Assembly (NCBI GenBank): GCA_030562195.1
Contig: CM060203.1
Coordinates: 5,966,208-6,030,207 of the forward strand
Length of the DNA: 64,000 bases
Reading direction: 5' to 3'
Source of the DNA: Nipponacmea schrenckii
Taxonomy: Eukaryota; Mollusca; Gastropoda; Lottiidae
A program made the position numbers and the translations under genes. Shown here one piece after another: positions 13,106-22,908 of the stretch. The notes beneath the pieces are model-generated. The model had not been told where the DNA came from. It saw nothing but the letters and a program-made list of their open reading frames with translations, and ran no database searches. Each line of letters opens with the position of its first letter. The first letter of the stretch is position 1.

Positions 13106-13206
13106 GATTGAATGAATTATTGTTTTCTTATATTGGTCTTTATTCATTATTTCCATGGTGACCTTTTTACACTCTCATTAATTCTTTCCAATTCTTATCT
13201 TTTCAG

Positions 13207-13937
13207 ATAGTTTAATAATACTGGTGTTCCTGACAATTTCCGCCTCGTCAGTTGCCATGGATTTGCGATCAGGTATACTCAACAGGGATAAATGTCAAAT
13301 TCAAGTTGTTCGTTTAACAATTCATCCGCCGAAGATATTTCAGGATAGATGTGCTTCTGCTAGAGTAGTTAGTTTTGGTTGTAGAGGCCAGTGCCATTCC
13401 TATAGTAAAATCGATAGACACAACACAAGCAGAATCATGCGATCTTGCAAGTAAGTAACTGTATATAACAGGTATACTCCCGCTTAGGATGACTAAAAAA
13501 TTGAAATGTTTAAATTAGGCCAAAAAGAGTCATAGTCATCATTGGAATTACCTTGGTTCAAAACTACAGAACCCCTCGTTAATCCAATAAATCTATAAAA
13601 CTAAGTAATTATCCAGTAAACTAAGTAATTACACATTTAACTAAGTAATGGGAATGTTTTGTCAATTATTATATCATGTTATATAGATATCATCTACCAA
13701 CCAACCTTGTGGTATCTAACGGAATTTGTTCTTTGTTACAGTTGCTGTGAACCGGTGCGAGTTGGTATTCGATTAGCAGTTTTACCTTGTCTTGATGGTG
13801 TACTCATCCGAACTCCTGTCAAATTTGCCCGCCAATGTAGTTGTCGCCCCTGCTTTACTTCCGTCCACAACATGGATATTAATCGTTTACAGCACCTGTT
13901 ACAGAAAACTTCCTTGCGAAATAAATTATTAGGTTGA
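13207..13937 (+). CDS. Bursicon-alpha-like cystine-knot neurohormone, first exon missing
   Basis: There are two exons: 13,207-13,450 (acceptor TTATCTTTTCAG, donor GTAAGT) and 13,742-13,937 (acceptor TTGTTACAG, stop TGA). The phases agree across the intron and give an Asn codon at the junction. The first exon opens in the hydrophobic core of a signal peptide (SLIILVFLTISASSVA) in a phase needing one base from an upstream exon, so the exon with the start codon lies elsewhere and was not found. The mature part has 11 cysteines, the number typical of bursicon subunits. Diagnostic motifs are CRGQC, RSCNCC and CSCRPC; insect bursicon alpha has CVGRC, RSCMCC and CMCRPC (from memory). Bursicon is a secreted heterodimer acting through an LGR-type receptor. 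No beta partner is visible. A retrotransposon LTR begins 73 bp after the stop, so the original 3' UTR is interrupted. Another CTCK/DAN-type hormone is possible but fits less well. Confidence 0.8.
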
Positions 13938-14010
13938 GTTGGTCCTTTTTATACGCCAGTGTCACTGTCCGCTCTTATTTTAAAGAAACGATAGATATCA
14001 TGGTTTGCTA

Positions 14011-14187
14011 CGCCACTATGTTATTATTTGCATTTTGTCTGAAATGTCTGTCCATATGTATTATACTTTTGTCTTGTATAGCTGTCCATATATATGGGAC
14101 CTCATTCCTGAGTTACATCCGGTTTTTTATGTTGTTTTCACACTCAGCAAAGTTATCCTTAATTCTTTAACGTCCAAAGAACTGTCG
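14011..14187 (+). repeat. 5' LTR of the old plus-strand element
   Basis: 177 bp, matching the 3' LTR except that it lacks 9 bp (AGAATAAAG) between GGTTT and TTATG. The missing segment holds the only AATAAA of the LTR. Confidence 0.85.
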
Positions 14188-14532
14188 TGGTGGCTGAGTT
14201 CAGTAAATGCAACCCTGATAACTTCCCCGAAGAAATATATCAATTGTATATTGGACTGTTAACAGATTTAATCAAGGAATAGACCGTGAGTGCAAAACTG
14301 TTTACATAATCAACAATTCTACGGAGGCCCATTGATATTATTACAAAATGGCCAAAGCCCCTAAACCCTGGAAATTACAAGAAGATGAAACCCTGTCTTC
14401 GTTTGACAGTTGGCGTAATCGTTTAGTTTATTATATGCAACAGCAGGATCCAAGATTTGCTCGATTATTAGTTGGTCTTGACCCGACTGATCAACTGGAA
14501 CCTATCATATGGGAAAAAGAAACTGGTGCTAA

Positions 14533-15567
14533 TGTAGCCCTCTTTGGATGACAACGTGGTATGGATCTGAATAATAATAAAAGAATTTAAGAATTAGGCT
14601 TTCACGTCTTTAATGGTTAAAGGAACATTTTCAATAACTTTATAATACTATAACAATAACATAAAGTCCATGGACTAGTAAATGCGCAATGGATATAAGC
14701 AGTCATATCAGAAGATATCTTACTCCAATAGTTCTTAGGCATTCAGACATTCTGTAATTGGTTGTCAATGCTGAATGTAAATAAAAGAATCAATGAATGA
14801 AAAATAATAGTTATTTCCCATTACTTCTAATAATGAAAATGTTTGTTATCTCCCTTTAGTTCTAATAACGAAAATGCTTGTTATCTCCCTTTAGTTCTAC
14901 ATCTTTGCCCATGTTGATTGCGTCTCTCATCAACATATAATAATTATATTACAAAGTACGAATTTACACACTGAGAAAAGAATACACATTTCTTAAAGAG
15001 TCCTATTTCTTATAATAATATGATACTAAGACATACATAAGAAATGGCTTGAGACAAATGCCAATAATTCACCTGCGGACAGAGTTCCGTGAATTGTTCC
15101 TAGAGGGGGGTATGAATTCGCCAAGTGGTATTGAGGAATTCAGAATCCACTCCAGTGCAAAGAATATAAATCCTAACTACATCAAAAATACAGAGTTTCG
15201 TTACACAACAGTGGTACTAATATGATCTAGAAAGATTCGCTAATCATGACAAATAATGTAAGGAAAGTAAAATGTAATGTTACCTGAATAATTATAAAAG
15301 AATTTAAGAATTAGGCTTTCACGTCTTTAATGGTTAAAGGAACATTTTCAATAACCACATGCTTCCGTGGGTTTAGCCAATTAAATCACGCTAGGCAGTT
15401 CGTATTGTCTGGGATTATGAAGTATGACCAGTACTAAACTCGACTGGGCCTATTACGTGATATTAAAGAATGCACAATTCTTTAATGTAACATTGAGAAT
15501 TATCAAAAAATTTGGTTCGGCAAATATGTATATAATTCCTTATGAAATTTCATGCAGTTTCCTTACA
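14533..15567 (-). repeat. 3' LTR of the nested element
   Basis: 1,035 bp from TGTAGCCC to CTTACA on the plus strand. It contains a 72-bp direct repeat (14,567-14,638 and 15,284-15,355) and three tandem units of about 33 bp near 14,810-14,905 (TTGTTATCTCCCTTTAGTTC). A polypurine tract (minus-strand AGGGGAGTG) adjoins its inner edge at 15,568-15,578. Confidence 0.93.
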
Positions 15568-16301
15568 CACTCCCCTACAAAATTAAATGGTCTCTACCAT
15601 TTTGTAAGATACAAAGGTTGCTCGCAGTAAAATGAAGTGATATCTAAATTCTAACATTTTACAATTAGGTTGCACATAAAACAATATTAAGTGATTCTAA
15701 TTCTATCATTTGCAATGACTCATGATAAAGTTTGTACTCTGTGGATTCAATACAATTACAATAATTACACACGGATGAATTCGATCTTAATAAGAGTTTA
15801 AAATAGATTCTTTCATCTAAAGTCTGATCAGGCTGGCCAACCTTCACATCTACCAATCTAGGCATGGACTCTATTGATCTATATATTAACCATATCTTTA
15901 TAGTACACCATAATCTAGCGAATTACTGGTTACATTTTCTAACAGCTAATAGTTTTTTTTTTTTTTTTTTTTTTTATCATCAGTATTCCTCCATGAACCA
16001 ATATCTTAACTTCATCTATCCACCATTAACTTTATCTTTTATCAGTTTCCTGCCATTCTTTCACTTTCAAACTAAACATCACTTAATAGTCTTTAAGAGT
16101 ATCTTTCTCCAAAAATTCACATAATAATCAGTCTATATTAATTAACATTTAATACAGTCTCTTCACATGAGCTGTAACATTTTGAAAACAATCTCTTATC
16201 CATTAGCTCAATTTATAAGTCTATTTTTTTCAAATCAAATATTTTGCATAATATTTGACAACCAAAGTCCTCACAGGACTATAACAGAATGAAAGTCGTA
16301 C

Positions 16302-19300
16302 TTACATCATAGTTGGTACAAAACTAGGCATATGGTAACTTACAGGTGGGTGATTAAAGTATCTTGGACCACAATTCATAATATAACTAGTCAAAGGTGG
16401 TGTTCTCCAACCAGGTATACCAGAAACCAAACATGGGGTTGTTTGAATGAATCGCCATTCACTAGTGTTACCATCTGTATCATAGGTTAGTCGGGCTGGA
16501 GGTTGACAATTTCGATTTGATCTGCGGATACCATCTCTAGCAAGGGGTGTTTGTGATTCTTGCTCTATAGGCTGGTCTAATACAGATTCTGTAAAAGGGT
16601 TATCAGTTATCTCCTCTTCAATCTGTTCTTGTTCTATACCAGTATCTGCTTGCTGGTCAACGTTATTAGTAACATTTCCTGTGTCACCAACCATTTCAGG
16701 AACTGGCTCGCAAGTGTATTCATCATCACTGCTCTCTGAGTCAGTAAAATTACCATCATCCAGAATGTGCTTACGAGGTTTCTCTTGACGAACTAGTCTA
16801 TCTTTTGTTGGGTTTTCTATGTTAGTGTATAATGGTAATTCATCACAGGGTAAAAGCAGATTCCTATGGACTACCTTTTCCTTACCAGTACTTGATTTGA
16901 TTCTGTATACTGGACTATTTTCTCCAATACTAGTTATAACTGTGTAGATTTCATCTTCCCAGTACGATCTTAACTTCCCAGGACCTCCACGTTCAGATAA
17001 GTTGCGTAATAAGACTCTTCCGCCTCGTTTTAATTCTACAGACATCGGTTTTTTCTGATCATACTGATGCTTTTGTCGTTTTGACTGATTTTGGGAATAT
17101 CTACTTGCTAGTTGGTAAGATTCTCTCATACATTCGCTCCATTTTCGTGAGTATTCCTGCACATTGTTAAATTCTGGATTGACTTTGTCAAATATCAGGT
17201 CTACTGGTAATCTTGGATTTCTACCATACATCAGAAAAAAAGGTGAATATCCTGTTGAATCATTTTTCGTACTATTGTAAGCATGAATAACTTTGTTGAC
17301 ATGCTCATGCCATTTTGACTTTTGCTCTTGGGTCAGTGTTCTCAACATTCCAAGCAATGTTCGATTAAACCTTTCGACTTTACCATTTCCTTGTGGGTGG
17401 TAGGGTGTGGTTCTGCATGGTTGTACTCCACTCAGATTCTGTAGATGCTTAAAAAGTCTGTTCTCAAACTCCCCACCTTGATCATGGTGAATTTTCCTAG
17501 GGAAACCATATCGTAGAATGAAATCATTAAAAATCTTCTCGGCAACAGTTTTTGCTTTCTTGTTTCTTGTGGGATAAGCCTGTGCAAATCTGGTAAAGTG
17601 ATCTACCAGTACCAGAATATATTCATATCCACCAGAACTCTTCTCAAGATGGAGAAAATCTATCGATACAAGATCTAAAGGATAGGTTGATGTAACTGGA
17701 ACCATTGGAGCTCTTGTTTCTTTTGCAGGTATTTTATCCTTCAAGCAAGTACATTTCTTCATGATGTAGTCTGTAATATCTTGTTTCATTTTCGGCCAGA
17801 AAAATCTATCACGGGCTAGTGCTAAAACTCTTTCTGTACCAAGATGAGCCATATTGTTGTGTAATTCTGTAAGGACAAGATCTTGGTATTTCTTGGGTAG
17901 TATTAACTGTTCACGTACATCTCCACCAGGTAATGTACACTTCCGTATTAATAACCCATCAGGATTTAGTTTCAATTTGTGAAACTCTTTTAACAGCGGA
18001 CTCAGTTCCATTGTAGATCGATTTAAAATGGGTTTCTTCTTCATTTGAAGATAGCGAAATACAGGCTTAATGACAATATCTTCCTCTTGTGATTTTCTTA
18101 TGTCATTCGTTGATAACATAGTGTATAATGTTGAGTTTGCATTGCAGTAGGTGTCATCCTTCACAGCTTCAGCATAACCATTTAAGGCAGTAATCCAAAC
18201 AGCATTACCATTGTGATTTGCAGTTTCAACTTGCAACAGTGCAGCTTTAAACTCATTTGTGATTGTTTCTGTGCATTGCTTCATATAGTTGTCAATATTG
18301 ACTGGCATTCTTGATAAGCCGTCAGCTGCTTTATTATTGATCCCTGGTTTATATTTGATCTCAAAATTAAAATCGGCCAGTTCATTCAGCCATCTGTGCC
18401 TTGTACTATCTAGCTTTGCTGTTGTCAAGATATAAGTTAGAGGGTTATTGTCCGTGTAGACTTTGAATTGTTTGGTGTAGTACAAGAAGTCTCGAAACTT
18501 TTCACTGATTGCCCATTTTAAAGCAAGGAACTCTAGTTTCCCAGAGTGAAGATGGTACTTCTGCTCTGCAGATGACAGGGTTCTTGATCCGTAAGCGATC
18601 ACTTTCAGCTTCCCATCGTCATCTGGCTGGTACAAGATAGCTCCTAGGCCATCTTGACTTGCATCCGTGTGCAAGACAAATTCTCTATCGAAATCTGGAT
18701 AGGCCATTACATCAGTAGACAGTAAATCATCTATAAGTTCATTTAGTATTTTTTGATGATTGACAGTCCAGTCTATTTTCGTTCCTGACGAAACTTGACC
18801 ATTTTTCATCTGTGTCTTCGGATTATCTTCAGGTTTCTTTAGGAGGTTGTACAATTGCTTAGTTCTTGCTGAGAATGCAGGTAAGTACTTGCGGTAGTAG
18901 CTTATGAAACCAAGCATTCGCCGTAGATCCCCAACTGTTTTGATCATTCTGTTCTTTAAATCGGCTACTGCAGTTTTATCCGCTGGGTCCATCTGGTATC
19001 CTTCCTTTGAGACGAGATGGCCCAAATAACGTATTTGATTCTTAAATAGATCACATTTCTCAGGTTTCAGTTTGATTCCCTTTTCTATAAGACGACGAAG
19101 TACACTTCGTAAATCTTCTAAGGGACAACAACATCTATCACGTAACCCATCCAGAGTTTCTTCCATAAACTTTTGGAACTGCCCTGGGGCTCCTGTCAAT
19201 CCGAATGGGATCCGAATCCACTCATACAGTCCCCATGGTGTCGTAAATGCTGTTAATTTCCTACTATCTTCCTCAACAAAGCCTTGATGGTATGCTTTTC

Positions 19301-20486
19301 CTTGATCGCATAGGGAGAACCAAGATTTCCCTGGAAAACCATTCAGCACATCATTTATCTTTGGTATCGGCTGTCTGTCTGGAATAGTTTTGGCGTTTAA
19401 ATTTCTATAGTCGATGCAAAGACGAAGGCTGCCATCTTTCTTCCTGACGCAAACCATTGAACTTGCGTAAGATGAGCTACTCTTGCGTATAAAATTCTTG
19501 TGAAGAAGGTCATTCAAATAGATTTTAACTTCTTCATATAAAGGTCTTGGTATAGGAATATAGGTTTTCTTAATTTCACCCTCATCTTTCAGATTTATCT
19601 TGAGTTTCAATCCTTCAGCTATGCCAATATCATCACCATTTCTTGAGAAAGCAGCTGATTCTTCAAATAGCAACTGACGAATTTTCTCTTTTTTTTCATT
19701 TGACAAATCTACTGCTGACAGATCGATTGGTGGATGCCATAATGGTTCACCATTCGTTTTCTTCGACAGTTGATTAACTGTTGGAGAACTTGAGGTTGGT
19801 TTCTTTCTATACTCCACTGGAAATATTGATTGAACAGGTTGCAACGTTCCAAGGAAAGTTTTGCATATTAAGGAAATATTGGTGTTTGTTTCATTTGTGG
19901 CAAACACAAATACTGTTGACTTTGAACCTGGATGCAGCTTTGTTACAGTTCCAGACAGGTGGATTCCTTCAGGAATGTCAACTTCTGTAGGTTCAAAAAT
20001 ACCCAAAGTATTTTCTTTTAAGTCACTTTTTACCATACATTTTATTTTTACAGTGGAATATTTTGGTATCCTAATGTTTCTTCGTCCGAGTTTTACATCA
20101 GCAATGCTGTCAGATTTCTCCTGTTTGATGAAGTTTACAAGTGCAGTTGCAGTGTCAAAGTTTACATCACTTAAGTCTTTTTGCAGAAGTTTAATGCTTG
20201 CACTGGTATCAGAGTTGTTAAAATAAAGTTCGACTAGATTATAACCAATCAGAGGTTTATCAATCCCTTCACTGTTAGTTACTAGGAATGGAACTGTGAC
20301 CTCATTGTTTGAAGTCTCGTTTGATAGTTTAAAGGTCAAGGGTATCCAACCCATAAAAGGAATCAAATGACCATTTGCAGCTCTGACATTAAGTTTGTAA
20401 TCTACTAGTTCAGAAACAAGTCTAATTTCAGAGTCTGCCAAACAAATGGCAAAAAACAGATCTGAGATCCTGTATCCCATAGGCAT
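16302..20486 (-). CDS. Pol polyprotein of the nested element (RT catalytic box deleted)
   Basis: A 1,394-codon uninterrupted frame. The first 80 or so residues complete the protease (RAANGHLIPFMGW). RT starts near residue 340, with SSSYASSMVCVRKKDG, the first catalytic Asp in SLCDQGKAYHQG and IPFGLTGAPGQFQKF. Near residue 450 (about 19,130) the sequence jumps in frame from GLRDRCC to PLEDLRSVLRRL. The YxDD strand that should lie between is missing, so polymerase should be dead. RNase H (VLHTDASQDGLGA, near 600) and integrase follow, the latter with an HHCC-type finger (MAHLGTERVLALARDRFFW, then CTC), DDE residues in SIDFLHLE, HHDQGGEFEN and GNGKVERFNRTL, and a GPY/F-like module (GGPGKLRSYWED). 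The acidic C-terminal tail has no recognised domain. Confidence 0.92.
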   Translation of the reverse strand: MPMGYRISDLFFAICLADSEIRLVSELVDYKLNVRAANGHLIPFMGWIPLTFKLSNETSNNEVTVPFLVTNSEGIDKPLIGYNLVELYFNNSDTSASIKLLQKDLSDVNFDTATALVNFIKQEKSDSIADVKLGRRNIRIPKYSTVKIKCMVKSDLKENTLGIFEPTEVDIPEGIHLSGTVTKLHPGSKSTVFVFATNETNTNISLICKTFLGTLQPVQSIFPVEYRKKPTSSSPTVNQLSKKTNGEPLWHPPIDLSAVDLSNEKKEKIRQLLFEESAAFSRNGDDIGIAEGLKLKINLKDEGEIKKTYIPIPRPLYEEVKIYLNDLLHKNFIRKSSSSYASSMVCVRKKDGSLRLCIDYRNLNAKTIPDRQPIPKINDVLNGFPGKSWFSLCDQGKAYHQGFVEEDSRKLTAFTTPWGLYEWIRIPFGLTGAPGQFQKFMEETLDGLRDRCCCPLEDLRSVLRRLIEKGIKLKPEKCDLFKNQIRYLGHLVSKEGYQMDPADKTAVADLKNRMIKTVGDLRRMLGFISYYRKYLPAFSARTKQLYNLLKKPEDNPKTQMKNGQVSSGTKIDWTVNHQKILNELIDDLLSTDVMAYPDFDREFVLHTDASQDGLGAILYQPDDDGKLKVIAYGSRTLSSAEQKYHLHSGKLEFLALKWAISEKFRDFLYYTKQFKVYTDNNPLTYILTTAKLDSTRHRWLNELADFNFEIKYKPGINNKAADGLSRMPVNIDNYMKQCTETITNEFKAALLQVETANHNGNAVWITALNGYAEAVKDDTYCNANSTLYTMLSTNDIRKSQEEDIVIKPVFRYLQMKKKPILNRSTMELSPLLKEFHKLKLNPDGLLIRKCTLPGGDVREQLILPKKYQDLVLTELHNNMAHLGTERVLALARDRFFWPKMKQDITDYIMKKCTCLKDKIPAKETRAPMVPVTSTYPLDLVSIDFLHLEKSSGGYEYILVLVDHFTRFAQAYPTRNKKAKTVAEKIFNDFILRYGFPRKIHHDQGGEFENRLFKHLQNLSGVQPCRTTPYHPQGNGKVERFNRTLLGMLRTLTQEQKSKWHEHVNKVIHAYNSTKNDSTGYSPFFLMYGRNPRLPVDLIFDKVNPEFNNVQEYSRKWSECMRESYQLASRYSQNQSKRQKHQYDQKKPMSVELKRGGRVLLRNLSERGGPGKLRSYWEDEIYTVITSIGENSPVYRIKSSTGKEKVVHRNLLLPCDELPLYTNIENPTKDRLVRQEKPRKHILDDGNFTDSESSDDEYTCEPVPEMVGDTGNVTNNVDQQADTGIEQEQIEEEITDNPFTESVLDQPIEQESQTPLARDGIRRSNRNCQPPARLTYDTDGNTSEWRFIQTTPCLVSGIPGWRTPPLTSYIMNCGPRYFNHPPVSYHMPSFVPTMM

Positions 20487-20836
20487 TCTGTTTCAACACC
20501 ACCTATCTTACACTTCACTATACATTCCTTGCCTATCAGGTCAACAAGTTTATTCGAGTCATATGGTGATAACTTAGAAGATCCTTTCAAAGTGTTTATG
20601 TGCTGATATGTTATACGATTCACTGTCTTACAGATATTTTTATGAGCGTTCCAATGATTTTTTTGACATAGTGGTGAACAATATCTTGATGTTAAACAAC
20701 GGGCGCAAGTAAATAACTGCTTAAGTTCTTGTCTGCAATTACAACAAATTTTTCCATCTAGGGGTGAATTTTGGATTATGAGTCCCCCTTCATTCATAAC
20801 CCTTGGTCGTTTCCCGTAGTTTTTCTCTTGCGACAT
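20405..20836 (-). CDS. MYND zinc finger plus N-terminal part of retropepsin
   Basis: A 143-codon frame between gag and pol. Residues about 32-70 have the MYND pattern: CCNC, then TCARC, SRYCSPLCQ, and W-x2-HK-x2-C. MYND fingers usually mediate protein-protein contacts. The frame then reaches the protease active site LWDTGS (DTG at 20,476-20,468) and runs 21 codons further to a stop. The rest of the protease is in the -1 frame, at the start of the pol ORF. A TTTTTTG heptamer lies in the correct register at 20,456-20,450, so either programmed -1 frameshifting or a one-base deletion links the frames. Confidence 0.85.
   Translation of the reverse strand: MSQEKNYGKRPRVMNEGGLIIQNSPLDGKICCNCRQELKQLFTCARCLTSRYCSPLCQKNHWNAHKNICKTVNRITYQHINTLKGSSKLSPYDSNKLVDLIGKECIVKCKIGGVETECLWDTGSQICFLPFVWQTLKLDLFLN
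20450..20456 (-). promoter_or_regulatory. Candidate -1 ribosomal frameshift site TTTTTTG
   Basis: The heptamer fits X_XXY_YYZ in the frame of the MYND/protease ORF (TTT codon at 20,455, TTG at 20,452). A -1 slip would continue exactly in the pol frame. It lies about 12 bases after the DTG codons. I see no convincing downstream pseudoknot, so a homopolymer deletion is an equal alternative. Confidence 0.45.
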
Positions 20837-21813
20837 CCTGCTTGGAAATGTTCAGAGGAGCCACACTTAAAACAATGATCACAATTTAAGTTATTTTCAG
20901 AACATTTGGCACACTTTCGGACAGGTTTCGTATTTGATCTGACAGGTTTCGTATTTGATCTGGACTTCTTTATTTCTTCACGTAAATATTTCACCTCCGC
21001 TTGCAAGTCTTTTATAGTAGAATCAAAAGCATTTTCTTCCGTAGCTTGATTAACTTTAGCACTCTTCCCACCTTTAGATTTCTTGTTTCTCTCTTCAAAT
21101 TCAGTTAAGATTTGATTGGTGAAATGCGTAATTTCTTCGTCTGTGGGGTCTCCGGCCAGAATTACCTTCAATTCCTTTGCAATATCTGGTTCTAAACCTG
21201 TCTGAATTGTCCTTAAGGTCATTTTCCTCACCAACTGAGAATCATATCTCAGTGATGCACCATCTTCATTTGATGCAAAGTTTACCTTCTGGCTGAGGTC
21301 TAGCATCCTCCAAATGAAGTCAATAGGAGATTCTTTAACTCCTTGTGCACCTTGGGTTAACTCGTTATATAGTTCAGTAGCTGATTTTTCCTTGAAGTGA
21401 ACTCTCAGAAGTTTTTTTAATACAGGAAGACTTAAGTCGGCGCGTCCTTCCAAATACCCTCTTAACTGTTGAGATGGGTGTATAGACTTAATCACAGCCC
21501 AAATGATTTCAGATTCTGTATATCTCTTGCTGTTTGCCGCTTCAATCTGGCGCATTAAATTTACATAGCTGATTCCTTCTGAAGCATTAATAGTTCCATA
21601 GATTTTTAAATCTTTTTGATTCTGGTTCATAATTTGGTTTCCACTACTTGAAGTTGCTGCAGAATCCATGTTCTCAGTTCTTGAAGTTGTTGCCGAGCCC
21701 ATGTTCTCAGTTCTTGAAGTTGTTGCTGAATCTATGTTTTCAGTTCTTGAAGTTGTTGCTGAATCCATGTCTTCAGTTCTTGAAGTTGTTGCAGAATCCA
21801 TGTGCTCATCCAA
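20794..21813 (-). CDS. Gag of the nested gypsy-type element
   Basis: A 339-residue protein. The N-terminus is a variable tandem repeat of an 11-residue unit (MDSATTSRTEN), about five copies. A helical capsid-like region follows, with LRGYLEGRADLSLPVLKKLL and ESPIDFIWRMLDLSQ, then a charged linker and a single CCHC zinc knuckle (CFKCGSSEHFQAGC) just before the stop. Gag forms the particle and its knuckle binds the element RNA. The frame overlaps the next one (20,405-20,836) by 43 bases in the -1 register, so a frameshift or reinitiation would be needed to extend into protease. The nearby A-rich stretch AGAAAAAC is not a canonical slippery heptamer. The ORF is intact. Confidence 0.9.
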   Translation of the reverse strand: MDEHMDSATTSRTEDMDSATTSRTENIDSATTSRTENMGSATTSRTENMDSAATSSSGNQIMNQNQKDLKIYGTINASEGISYVNLMRQIEAANSKRYTESEIIWAVIKSIHPSQQLRGYLEGRADLSLPVLKKLLRVHFKEKSATELYNELTQGAQGVKESPIDFIWRMLDLSQKVNFASNEDGASLRYDSQLVRKMTLRTIQTGLEPDIAKELKVILAGDPTDEEITHFTNQILTEFEERNKKSKGGKSAKVNQATEENAFDSTIKDLQAEVKYLREEIKKSRSNTKPVRSNTKPVRKCAKCSENNLNCDHCFKCGSSEHFQAGCRKRKTTGNDQGL

Positions 21814-21878
21814 TCTCTGCCTTGGTCTATGTTGATCTATTCAACCATTTACCATCAATCCTGGCAAGCTCGCCAAAT

Positions 21879-22908
21879 TGTAGCCCTCTTTGGATGACAA
21901 CGTGGTATGGATCTGAATAATAATAAAAGAATTTAAGAATTATGCTTTCACGTCTTTAATGGTTAAAGGAACATTTTCAATAACTTTATAATACTATAAC
22001 AATAACATAAAGTCCATGGACTAGTAAATGCGCAATGGATATAAGCAGTCATATCAGAAGATATCTTACTCCAATAGTTCTTAGGCATTCTGACATTCTG
22101 TAATTGGTTGTCAATGCTGAATGTAAATAAAAGAATCAATGAATGAAAAATAATAGTTATTTCCCATTACTTCTAATAATGAAAATGTTTGTTATCTCCC
22201 TTTAGTTCTAATAACGAAAATGCTTGTTATCTCCCTTTAGTTCTACATCTTTGCCCATGTTGATTGCGTCTCTCATCAACATATAATAATTATATTACAA
22301 AGTACGAATTTACAAACTGAGAAAAGAATACACATTTCTTAAAGAGTCCTATTTCTTATAATAATATGATACTAAGACATACATAAGAAATGGCTTGAGA
22401 CAAATGCCAATAATTCACCTGCGGACAGAGTTCCGTGAATTGTTCCTAGAGGGGGGTATGAATTCGCCATGTGGTATTGAGGAATTCAGAATCCACTCCA
22501 GTGCAAAGAATATAAATCCTAACTACATCAAAAATACAGAGTTTCGTTACACAACAGTGGTACTAATATGATCTAGAAAGATTCGCTAATCATGACAAAT
22601 AAAGTAAGGAAAGTAAAATGTAATGTTACCTGAATAATAATAAAAGAATTTAAGAATTAGGCTTTCACGTCTTTAATGGTTAAAGGAACATTTTCAATAA
22701 CCACATGCTTCCGTGGGTTTAGCCAATTAAATCACGCTAGGCAGTTCGTATTGTCTGGGATTATGAAGTATGACCAGTACTCGACTGGGCCTATTACGTG
22801 ATATTAAAGAATGCACAATTCTTTAATGTAACATTGAGAATTATCAAAAAATTTGGTTCGGCAAATATGTATATAATTCCTTATGAAATTTCATGCAGTT
22901 TCCTTACA
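21879..22908 (-). repeat. 5' LTR of the nested element
   Basis: 1,030 bp and almost identical to the left LTR, with the same internal 72-bp direct repeat. The inner border is followed (minus strand) by a primer-binding site starting TGGCGAGCTTGCCAGGAT, complementary to a tRNA 3' end in CCA. I could not assign the tRNA. Confidence 0.93.

Larger units (their letters stand above)
14533..22908 (-). mobile_element. Young Ty3/gypsy-type LTR retrotransposon, nested
   Basis: The element has TG...CA LTRs of 1,035 and 1,030 bp. By eye they differ by about six substitutions and one 5-bp indel, so the insertion is recent. It is flanked by a 4-bp duplication CTAA (14,529-14,532 and 22,909-22,912) and lies in gag of the older element, in the opposite direction. 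On the minus strand the order is 5' LTR (right), gag, a MYND/protease frame, pol, about 0.7 kb of 3' untranslated sequence with a 20+ base A tract, and 3' LTR (left). The RT has lost its catalytic box, so this copy should not be able to move on its own. Confidence 0.93.

Noticed and set aside
12743..13156. Ser/Leu/His/Pro-rich 137-codon ORF
   Set aside because: Reverse-complement reading of the purine-rich 78-bp repeat.
15665..15865. 66-codon minus-strand ORF as a LINE C-terminal fragment
   Set aside because: A vague CNYC-type resemblance only; too short and without the expected His/Cys spacing. It lies in the 3' untranslated part of the nested element.
19861..20226. 121-codon plus-strand ORF
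   Set aside because: Shadow of the minus-strand pol frame of the nested element.
20794..20836. Programmed -1 frameshift at the gag / MYND-protease overlap
   Set aside because: The overlap is in the -1 register, but the A-rich run does not form a canonical slippery heptamer in the gag frame; left open.
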